From assembly GCA_022712735.1 (NCBI GenBank), contig JAFLKA010000435.1:1-6787 (forward strand): 6,787 nt of DNA, written 5' to 3'. Source of the stretch: Marinosulfonomonas sp. (GTDB lineage: Bacteria > Pseudomonadota > Alphaproteobacteria > Rhodobacterales > Rhodobacteraceae). The position numbers and the translations under genes are program-made. Positions within the stretch are counted from its first letter, which is position 1; each line of letters begins with the position of its first letter. This document shows positions 1 to 5,147 of the stretch, one piece after another. The notes below the pieces were generated by a model that saw only the letters and a program-made list of their open reading frames with translations, was not told the origin of the DNA and made no database searches.

Positions 1-516
1 ACGCCGGAAATCCTTGTCATCCTGCTGCTCTATTTCGGATCAGCAATCACCCTGACCGCCATTGCCCAGATTTTTAATCCGGATATTAAATTTGTCGATG
101 TCCCCCCAGTCTGGGCCGGAACAATCGCCATTGCCTTGATCGTCGGCTCCTACGCCACCGAAACCTTTCGCGGCGCATTTTTAGGGGTCAAACCCGGCAG
201 CGTCGAGGCCGCCCGCGCCCTTGGCATGTCAAACCTGCAAACCTTCATTTACATCCGCATTCCCGAAATGTGGCGGCTGGCCTTACCACCCTTTGGCAAC
301 CACATGCTGTCGCTGATCAAAGACACCGCGCTGATCTCAATCATCGGTTTGAACGAGACCTTCTTTGTCGCCAAACAGGCCATCGGCACCACCGGCGAGC
401 CGTTCACCATGTATATCGTGGTCGGCTGCATCTATCTGGCATTTTCGACCGTCATCACCCTGTCGGTGATGGGCATGGAGAAATTCGGCGCCAGAACCGG
501 CACGGGGGCACGCTGA
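1..516 (+). CDS. Polar amino acid ABC transporter permease, HisQ/ArtQ type (5' end outside window)
   Basis: This is the C-terminal 171 residues of an inner-membrane permease of the HisQ/HisM/GlnP family, which forms one half of the membrane channel of a polar amino acid ABC importer. The reading frame is open from the first base of the window. It begins TPEILVILLLYFG, which corresponds to the conserved 'RGTP..V....YFG' segment that follows the first helices, so roughly the first 60-80 residues are missing. The EAA loop that docks on the ATPase is clear, from about residue 68 (VEAARALGMS) to the following IRIPEMWRLALP. Later hydrophobic stretches around residues 112-125 and 133-157 fit the last membrane helices. 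The stop codon TGA at 514-516 shares its final base with the ATG of the next permease, so the two are translationally coupled. The family call is firm; the solute is unknown because no binding protein is visible. Confidence 0.93.
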   Translation, partial: TPEILVILLLYFGSAITLTAIAQIFNPDIKFVDVPPVWAGTIAIALIVGSYATETFRGAFLGVKPGSVEAARALGMSNLQTFIYIRIPEMWRLALPPFGNHMLSLIKDTALISIIGLNETFFVAKQAIGTTGEPFTMYIVVGCIYLAFSTVITLSVMGMEKFGARTGTGAR

Positions 517-1202
517 TGTTTGATCTTACCCTTATCACCGAAAGCCTGCCCAAAATCCTGTCGGGTATCGGCATTACATTCCAGTTGATGGCCCTGTCGG
601 CGGTCCTTGGCCTGATCCTTGCTGTCCTCCTGTTGTTGATGCGGATCAGCGGAAAATGGTATCTGTCATGGCCTGCACAGGTGCATATCTACATCTTCCG
701 CGGCACCCCCATTCTGGTGCAAATCTTTATCATCTACTACGGCCTGCCGCAGTTTGAATTCATCCGCGAGGGCATCTTCTGGCCGATTTTGCGCGAACCT
801 TTTGGCTGCGCTATTTTGGCCCTGACCCTGAACACGGGCGCTTACGTGTCCGAAATTCTGCGCGGCGGCGTGCTGGGCGTGGATCGCGGCATACTCGAGG
901 CTGGCTCGGCCCTTGGTCTGTCAGCGCGGCAAAAATTCATCTACCTGACCACGCCGATCGCCGCACGGCTTGCCCTGCCTGCCTACAGCAATGATTTCAT
1001 CAGCCTGATGAAAGCAACGTCGCTGGCCAGCACCATAACCCTGCTGGATATGACCGGCATCGCCCGCACAATCGTCGCGCAAACCTTCGCGCCATATGAA
1101 ATATTCATATCGCTCGCCATCATCTACATGATCCTGACTTTCATCATCCAGAAAACCTTTGGCCGGATTGAGAGATACCTCAGCCGCTATGTGAACCCGT
1201 GA
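516..1202 (+). CDS. Polar amino acid ABC transporter permease, HisM type
   Basis: This 228-aa inner-membrane protein is the second channel subunit of the importer, of normal length for HisM/GlnP-type permeases. Visible features in order are an N-terminal helix around residues 19-42, the signature [16 protein letters not shown] at 61-76, a helix around 98-112, the ATPase-docking EAA loop from about 127 ([10 protein letters not shown]) to LALP at 152-155, and a last helix around 193-211. The frame stays open further upstream, but ATG 516 is chosen for three reasons. It starts exactly where permease-like sequence begins, it overlaps the preceding stop as ATGA, and a G-rich Shine-Dalgarno run lies at 504-508. 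Upstream residues in this frame are only a shadow of the previous gene. With the preceding permease it should form a heterodimer served by the downstream ATPase. Confidence 0.95.
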   Translation: MFDLTLITESLPKILSGIGITFQLMALSAVLGLILAVLLLLMRISGKWYLSWPAQVHIYIFRGTPILVQIFIIYYGLPQFEFIREGIFWPILREPFGCAILALTLNTGAYVSEILRGGVLGVDRGILEAGSALGLSARQKFIYLTTPIAARLALPAYSNDFISLMKATSLASTITLLDMTGIARTIVAQTFAPYEIFISLAIIYMILTFIIQKTFGRIERYLSRYVNP

Positions 1203-1204
1203 GG
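1201..1204 (+). promoter_or_regulatory. Shine-Dalgarno GAGG deciding the ATPase start
   Basis: GAGG lies 6 nt before ATG 1211 and overlaps the stop codon of the HisM-type permease. It supports ATG 1211 as the start of the ATPase rather than the in-frame GTG at 1199, which has no comparable purine-rich stretch upstream. Confidence 0.55.
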
Positions 1205-1210
1205 CCCGCT

Positions 1211-1951
1211 ATGACAGAAACATTGATCCAGATGCAAAACGTCAATAAATTCTTTGGCAATTTCCAGGCGTTAAAGAACATCAATCTCGAGGTAAAACGC
1301 GGTGAACGTATCGTGGTCTGCGGCCCGTCCGGTTCGGGAAAATCAACGATGATCCGCTGTATCAATAGGCTGGAAAAACACAATGACGGGCACATCTTTA
1401 TTGCCGGTAAGGAACTAACTGATCAGGTCAAGGACATCGATGCCGTGCGCCGCGAGGTCGGCATGGTGTTTCAAAGTTTCAACCTGTTCCCGCATATGAC
1501 GATTGTTAAAAACCTGATGCTGGCGCAAAAATTGGTCCGTAAGGTCCCCAAGGCAGAAGCCCACAAAACCGCCATGCATTTCCTGGAGCGGGTGAAAATC
1601 GCCGAGCAGGCAGATAAATACCCTGTGCAACTGTCAGGTGGACAACAACAGCGCGTCGCCATTGCGCGTGCCCTTTGTATGAAGCCCGAAATCATCCTGT
1701 TTGACGAGCCGACATCGGCGCTGGACCCTGAGATGATCAACGAGGTGCTTGAGGTGATGACCGATCTTGCCCGCGAGGGTATGACGATGATTTGCGTCAC
1801 CCACGAGATGGGCTTTGCCCGCTCGGTGGCGGATCGGGTTATCTTCATGGACGAGGGTGAAATTGTGGAAGAGGCCAGCCCCGAGGATTTCTTTGACAAT
1901 CCGCAAAACGCGCGCACCAAACAATTTCTAAGCCAAATCCTGACCCATTAG
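1211..1951 (+). CDS. Polar amino acid ABC transporter ATP-binding protein, HisP/GlnQ type
   Basis: This 246-aa cytoplasmic ATPase energises the importer formed with the two upstream permeases. All nucleotide-binding motifs are present: Walker [10 protein letters not shown] (38-46), Q-loop Q88 in [11 protein letters not shown], signature LSGGQQQR (141-148), Walker B IILFDE (161-166), D-loop SALD (169-172) and switch histidine H198 in CVTHEM. Length and motif spacing are typical of the HisP/GlnQ/ArtP group, so it should be active. ATG 1211 is preferred because GAGG sits 6 nt upstream. An in-frame GTG at 1199 would add four residues (MRPA) and overlap the previous stop; it cannot be excluded. 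Only 11 nt separate its stop from the phosphatase gene, so transport and the downstream enzymes are probably made together. Confidence 0.96.
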   Translation: MTETLIQMQNVNKFFGNFQALKNINLEVKRGERIVVCGPSGSGKSTMIRCINRLEKHNDGHIFIAGKELTDQVKDIDAVRREVGMVFQSFNLFPHMTIVKNLMLAQKLVRKVPKAEAHKTAMHFLERVKIAEQADKYPVQLSGGQQQRVAIARALCMKPEIILFDEPTSALDPEMINEVLEVMTDLAREGMTMICVTHEMGFARSVADRVIFMDEGEIVEEASPEDFFDNPQNARTKQFLSQILTH

Positions 1952-1962
1952 AGAAGATAGCC

Positions 1963-2754
1963 ATGAAACCCAAAGCCCCCCCGCATGATGACTTCTTAGC
2001 ATTCGCTGAAAAACTGGCCGATACCAGCCGCGAAATGCTGCTACGGGCCGCCGGTCAGCCCCCAAATATCGACGTAAAGGCTGACGCCTCTTTCGTCACC
2101 GACACCGACAAGGCGATTGAAAACCGGATGCGCGAGATGATCGCCGACGCCTTTCCCGATCATGGCATTCTGGGCGAAGAATTTGCCAACACCAATCTGG
2201 ATGCCGAATTTGTCTGGGTGCTTGACCCAATTGATGGCACGGCGCCGTATATCGCAGGCATTCCGGTTTACGGAACCCTGATCGGCCTTGCGTGGAACGC
2301 CAAGCCATATGTGGGCGTGATGGATCATCCCGCAACATCCGACCGCTGGACGGGGGTGGCACACACGTTTGCCAAACGAAATGGCAAGCCTGCCAAGGTA
2401 AAACCCTGCGCCGATCTGGCGAATGCTTTTGTCACCTGTAGTAGCCCCGATTTCATGTCCGAAACGGAACTGGCAAGATTCAGCAATCTGCAAAAACAGG
2501 TGCCTTACGTTCAATACGGCGGCTCTTGCTTTGCCTATGGCATGCTCGCATCAGGCCGCACTGATATTGCGCTTGATTGCGGTTACGAGCCGTTTGACGT
2601 GTTCGCCAACGCGGCTGTTATTTCGGGCGCAGGAGGGCACATGACCGATTGGGACGGGCAGGATATTACACTGGACTGGTCGGGGCAGGTCATTGCCGCA
2701 GGGGACCAAACCTGCCTGACTGCGGCCCTTGCCACCCTTTCAGCAGCAGGATGA
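1963..2754 (+). CDS. Inositol monophosphatase / histidinol-phosphatase (HisN-like) family protein
   Basis: This 263-aa protein belongs to the Mg2+-dependent, Li+-sensitive phosphatase superfamily (IMPase, HisN, CysQ), which hydrolyses small phosphate monoesters in the cytoplasm. Metal and catalytic motifs are visible. They are VTDTD (45-49), GEE (71-73, with E72 expected to bind metal), DPIDGT (88-93, with D88 and D91 as ligands) and D212 in EPFDVFANAAVISGAGG, where the family has its second-motif aspartate. The C-terminal GAGGHMTDWDG resembles histidinol-phosphatase-type members more than classical inositol phosphatases. The residues after DPIDGT are APY, where HisN usually has R-S/A-F and IMPase T-N-F, so the substrate may differ from both. 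GAGAAG at 1951-1956 provides a ribosome site 6 nt before ATG 1963. Its position between an importer and an aldehyde dehydrogenase argues for a catabolic rather than a histidine-biosynthetic role; this is inference. Confidence 0.88.
   Translation: MKPKAPPHDDFLAFAEKLADTSREMLLRAAGQPPNIDVKADASFVTDTDKAIENRMREMIADAFPDHGILGEEFANTNLDAEFVWVLDPIDGTAPYIAGIPVYGTLIGLAWNAKPYVGVMDHPATSDRWTGVAHTFAKRNGKPAKVKPCADLANAFVTCSSPDFMSETELARFSNLQKQVPYVQYGGSCFAYGMLASGRTDIALDCGYEPFDVFANAAVISGAGGHMTDWDGQDITLDWSGQVIAAGDQTCLTAALATLSAAG
2748..2751 (+). promoter_or_regulatory. Shine-Dalgarno AGGA deciding the aldehyde dehydrogenase start
   Basis: AGGA lies inside the last codons of the phosphatase gene, 7 nt before ATG 2759. 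It supports ATG 2759 over the in-frame TTG at 2729, which would add ten residues unrelated to the ALDH family and read through phosphatase coding sequence. Confidence 0.55.
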
Positions 2755-2758
2755 AAAG

Positions 2759-4231
2759 ATGAAGTCAAAGCTATTTATAAACGGCGAATGGGTTGCGGCG
2801 CGATCGGGCGAAATGATTGATGTGATCAATCCCGCGACCGAAGAGGTTTTCCACCGCGTTGCCTCGGCTGGCGCGGCGGATGTTGACGCTGCGGTGAAAG
2901 CCGCGAGAAATGCGTTCGATGTGGGTTCATGGTCAAATATGAACGGCTCCGAGCGCGCAGTAATCTTGCGAAGAATCGCGGCTAAAATCGAGGCCCGAAC
3001 CGATGATCTGGCCCGGCTCGAGGTGATGGATAATGGCAAGCCATTTCCAGAGGCGCAGTGGGATATAGAAGATGCTGCCGCTTGCTTTAACTTTTACGCC
3101 GATCTGGCCGAGGAATTGCAGAAAACACCGGATGCTGAAATTGCGCTGGGGGATGCGCGTTTCAAATCGCATGTCGTCAAAGAGCCGGTTGGCGTGGTCG
3201 CGGCTATTATTCCGTGGAACTTTCCATTGTTAATGGCGTCTTGGAAAGTCGCGCCTGCGTTGGCAGCAGGCTGCACAATCGTGCTGAAACCCTCCGAAGT
3301 TACGCCGCTAACCGCGCTTGAACTTGGCGAAATCACAAAGCTTAGCGGGTTGCCGGACGGGGTGCTCAATATCGTGACCGGGCATGGCTCAGCCGCCGGA
3401 CAACCCCTGTCTGAACATCCCGGAGTTGACAAAATCGCTTTTACCGGCTCCGTCCCAACCGGATCCCGCATCATGCAATCGGCGGCCAAGGACGTTAAAA
3501 ACCTGTCGCTGGAACTGGGCGGAAAATCGCCTTTTGTGGTGTTTGGTGACAGCAACATAGACGAAGCTGTTGAGTGGATCATGTTCGGTATTTTCTGGAA
3601 CCAGGGCGAGGTCTGCTCGGCCACATCGCGGGTTCTGGTCGAGGAAACGATCTATGAGAGGCTGTTGGCGCGTCTAAAAGAAGAAACCCGAAAAATCACT
3701 ATCGGGGATGGTATGGACGAGGGCGTATTGCTCGGCCCCGTTGTCAATAAAGCGCAATATGAAAAGGTATTGGGCTATATTTCAAAAGGCATTGAAGAAG
3801 GGGCGCGCCTGATCACTGGCGGCGGTAATCAAGTGTGTGACAAAGGCTATTTCATTGAACCCACGATTTTTGCTGATGTTGACGAGAATAGTGCGATCTG
3901 GCGCGAGGAAATTTTTGGCCCGGTTGTTTGCATCAAGCCATTCAGCGCGGAAAGCGAAGCGATCCGGCTGGCCAACGACAGTGAGTTTGGTTTGGCTGCG
4001 GCAGTTATGTCAAAAGACGACGCACGCTGCGAACGTGTTGCGCGCGCATTTCGTGCGGGGATTGTCTGGATCAATTGCTCGCAACCGACATTTGTCGAGG
4101 CCCCATGGGGTGGGTATAAGAAATCCGGCATTGGCCGTGAACTCGGCAAATGGGGGTTGGAAAACTACCTTGAGACCAAACAAATTACCCGTTTCAGCGA
4201 CAGCAGCCCATGGGGCTGGTATTTGAAGTAG
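2759..4231 (+). CDS. NAD(P)+-dependent aldehyde dehydrogenase, ALDH10-like (betaine aldehyde / aminoaldehyde dehydrogenase)
   Basis: This 490-aa soluble enzyme oxidises an aldehyde to a carboxylic acid. All ALDH landmarks are present: IPWNFPL with N154, K177 in LKPSE for the cofactor, FTGS at 228-231, general-base E252 in LELGGKSP, nucleophile C286 in GEVCSATSR, and E384 in EEIFGP. Several segments recall the plant ALDH10 group (betaine aldehyde and omega-aminoaldehyde dehydrogenases): FGIFWNQGEVCSATSR, NCSQPTFVEAPWGG, GRELGKWGLENYL and the C-terminal SPWGWY. Aminoaldehydes or trimethylammonium aldehydes are therefore the best substrate guess. I435 in AGIVWIN appears to match the residue that separates betaine-aldehyde enzymes (Ala/Cys) from aminoaldehyde enzymes (Ile) in plants, favouring the latter. 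The gene begins 4 nt after the phosphatase stop, so it is almost certainly in the same operon. Naming it BetB would over-reach: no choline dehydrogenase or BetI regulator is adjacent. Confidence 0.94.
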   Translation: MKSKLFINGEWVAARSGEMIDVINPATEEVFHRVASAGAADVDAAVKAARNAFDVGSWSNMNGSERAVILRRIAAKIEARTDDLARLEVMDNGKPFPEAQWDIEDAAACFNFYADLAEELQKTPDAEIALGDARFKSHVVKEPVGVVAAIIPWNFPLLMASWKVAPALAAGCTIVLKPSEVTPLTALELGEITKLSGLPDGVLNIVTGHGSAAGQPLSEHPGVDKIAFTGSVPTGSRIMQSAAKDVKNLSLELGGKSPFVVFGDSNIDEAVEWIMFGIFWNQGEVCSATSRVLVEETIYERLLARLKEETRKITIGDGMDEGVLLGPVVNKAQYEKVLGYISKGIEEGARLITGGGNQVCDKGYFIEPTIFADVDENSAIWREEIFGPVVCIKPFSAESEAIRLANDSEFGLAAAVMSKDDARCERVARAFRAGIVWINCSQPTFVEAPWGGYKKSGIGRELGKWGLENYLETKQITRFSDSSPWGWYLK

Positions 4232-4285
4232 CTTTACCTTGGAAGATCACATGGACCTGTCCCGCTTTAGTGCCGCTGCAAGTGC

Positions 4286-4312
4286 TTGTTCAAGCCACCT
4301 TGCGTTTATAAG
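4286..4312 (+). promoter_or_regulatory. Weak sigma70-like promoter candidate
   Basis: TTGTTC at 4286-4291 and TATAAG at 4307-4312 are spaced by 15 nt, shorter than the ideal 17. The -10-like box lies inside an imperfect 14-bp palindrome at 4302-4315 (12 of 14 positions symmetric). If real, it would give a 5' leader of roughly 170 nt for the lipoprotein gene. The match is poor and could be chance. Confidence 0.2.
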
Positions 4313-4380
4313 CGCCCGGGCAACTTAAGGCTCAAACCGACCTTGCGCACATCCGAAAGGGCAACAGACCTAGTGGCGCA

Positions 4381-4460
4381 CTCCCACATCACACCCAATC
4401 ACAATCGCCCTCCTGTTCCTAGACACCCCCCCAATTACCCGCTACCCCAGTCCGAACCCG
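4381..4460 (+). terminator. C-rich, G-poor bubble, candidate Rho-utilisation (rut) region
   Basis: By direct count this 80-nt stretch has 41 C and 7 G on the + strand, with many YC dinucleotides and a run of seven C at 4426-4432. Unstructured RNA with such a C>G excess is the known loading signal for Rho. It begins about 150 nt after the stop of the aldehyde dehydrogenase, where no intrinsic terminator is seen, so Rho-dependent termination of the upstream operon is a reasonable inference. It could equally act as a conditional attenuator in the leader of the lipoprotein gene. Confidence 0.4.
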
Positions 4461-4474
4461 TATCCAAAATACGG
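4458..4474 (+). promoter_or_regulatory. Small hairpin just upstream of the lipoprotein ribosome site
   Basis: CCGTAT (4458-4463) and ATACGG (4469-4474) form a perfect 6-bp stem around a CCAAA loop, ending 6 nt before AGGAG at 4481-4485. It may tune translation initiation or mRNA stability, or serve as a short operator. No U-run follows, so it is not a terminator. Confidence 0.3.
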
Positions 4475-4490
4475 CCCGATAGGAGCAAGA

Positions 4491-5045
4491 ATGATCAACA
4501 AAATTGCGGGCCTGATATCGCTGCTGACAATCCTGATCATCAGCGGCTGCTCAAGCGCCATTCCCACCCCGACTGAGCGGCAAATCGTGGAACTGGCCAG
4601 CGCCATTCGTGCCCTTGGGCCCGATGTTGATCCTGCCGAGGCCGCGCGCGCCGCCCACATCGCCTATACCTATCCGCTGCAACTGGCGCAGCAATACCAG
4701 ATCACCGATCCGCCGATCCTGCATAACATCAAGGTCAATCGCGGCACACGCCCGCGCGGGCTGTGTTGGCATTGGGCGCAGGATATGGAAACACGGCTGG
4801 CGCAGGAAAATTTCCAGACGCTGGACCTGCACCGCGCGATTGGCAATTCCGAGGTCGCTCTGCGGATTGACCACAGCACGGTCATTGTCAGCGCCACGGG
4901 CGACACGATGAACCAGGGGCTGGTTCTGGACCCATGGCGCCATGGGGGCAAGCTGTTTTGGGGTGAGCCACTGGCCGACACGAAATACGAATGGATCCCG
5001 CGCACAACGGTTTTCGAGCTGAAACGCCAGCGGGTCAGAAACTAG
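4491..5045 (+). CDS. Predicted lipoprotein with transglutaminase/papain-like Cys-His-Asp pattern (uncharacterised)
   Basis: I do not recognise this 184-aa protein as a named family. The N-terminus is a lipoprotein signal peptide: K4, a hydrophobic stretch at 5-17, and lipobox ISGC with the lipidated cysteine at C20. Ser at +2 suggests passage to the outer membrane rather than retention in the inner one. The mature part contains C92 in RGLCWHWAQ, H128 in LRIDHSTVIV and D147 in LVLDPWRHG. This order and spacing resemble the Cys-His-Asp triads of transglutaminase-like and papain-like cysteine peptidases: Cys at a helix start, His on a strand, then Asp before Pro-Trp. A periplasm-facing peptidase, amidase or degenerate scaffold is therefore possible; this rests on motifs alone. 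AGGAG at 4481-4485 is placed 5 nt before ATG 4491. The gene is monocistronic and converges on the FAD dehydrogenase gene. Confidence 0.85.
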   Translation: MINKIAGLISLLTILIISGCSSAIPTPTERQIVELASAIRALGPDVDPAEAARAAHIAYTYPLQLAQQYQITDPPILHNIKVNRGTRPRGLCWHWAQDMETRLAQENFQTLDLHRAIGNSEVALRIDHSTVIVSATGDTMNQGLVLDPWRHGGKLFWGEPLADTKYEWIPRTTVFELKRQRVRN

Positions 5046-5071
5046 GTCTATCGCAAATCCAATCCAGTTGA

Positions 5072-5134
5072 ATTCATCCCACAACCCGAACGCATTTGCT
5101 TTTTGCAAACGCTGCCTCGGGTTGCGGGATGAAT
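5072..5134. terminator. Long inverted repeat between convergent genes, probable bidirectional terminator
   Basis: A tiered hairpin occupies most of the gap between the lipoprotein stop (5045) and the dehydrogenase stop (5148). The outer stem 5072-5080/5126-5134 has 9 bp, followed by one mismatch (A5081/C5125). A second stem, 5082-5089/5117-5124, has 8 bp. After a small internal loop comes an inner stem, 5092-5099/5105-5112, with 7 of 8 pairs (mismatch A5094/C5110), closed by five T at 5100-5104. Both mismatches read A.C in + strand RNA but G.U in - strand RNA, so the fold is more continuous in the dehydrogenase transcript. A TTTT at 5140-5143 follows on the + strand; no T-run follows on the - strand. 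It may stop transcription or protect 3' ends on both sides. Confidence 0.72.
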
Positions 5135-5147
5135 GCTCGTTTTCTGA

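Larger units (their letters stand above)
4232..4490. other. Gene-free leader between the ALDH operon and the lipoprotein gene
   Basis: No convincing gene lies in these 259 nt. A 96-aa frame starting at 4286 is rejected because it is low-complexity, Pro/His/Arg-rich and runs into the lipoprotein gene. The interval contains a weak promoter-like arrangement near 4286-4312, a markedly C-rich and G-poor stretch at 4381-4460, a short hairpin at 4458-4474 and the AGGAG ribosome site at 4481-4485. No G+C-rich hairpin followed by a T-run, the classical intrinsic terminator, was found after the ALDH stop. Confidence 0.7.

Noticed and set aside
270..515. N-terminal extension of the HisM-type permease from ATG 270
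   Set aside because: The residues are Arg/His-rich out-of-frame translation of the preceding permease; family similarity starts at ATG 516 with a ribosome site and a 1-nt overlap.
2041..2514. 157-aa minus-strand frame opposite the phosphatase gene
   Set aside because: No recognisable domain, and the + strand frame carries intact phosphatase motifs.
2729..2758. TTG start for the aldehyde dehydrogenase
   Set aside because: It lies within phosphatase coding sequence and adds residues foreign to the family; ATG 2759 has AGGA at good spacing.
4204..4218. Hairpin CAGCCC-ATG-GGGCTG at the end of the aldehyde dehydrogenase gene
   Set aside because: It lies within coding sequence for the conserved SPWGW end, has a 3-nt loop and no T-run, so a coding explanation suffices.
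4297..4347. Direct repeat ACCTTGCG at 4297-4304 and 4340-4347
   Set aside because: An 8-bp match within about 260 nt is expected by chance about as often as not, and neither copy sits at a clear regulatory position.
4286..4576. 96-aa open frame on + strand in the intergenic leader
   Set aside because: It is rich in Pro, His and Arg because it translates a C-rich tract, matches no family I know, and overlaps the start of the well-supported lipoprotein gene.
4551..5108. 185-aa minus-strand frame opposite the lipoprotein gene
   Set aside because: It begins inside the inverted repeat, has no ribosome site I can see and shows no family features; typical antisense shadow of a GC-rich gene.
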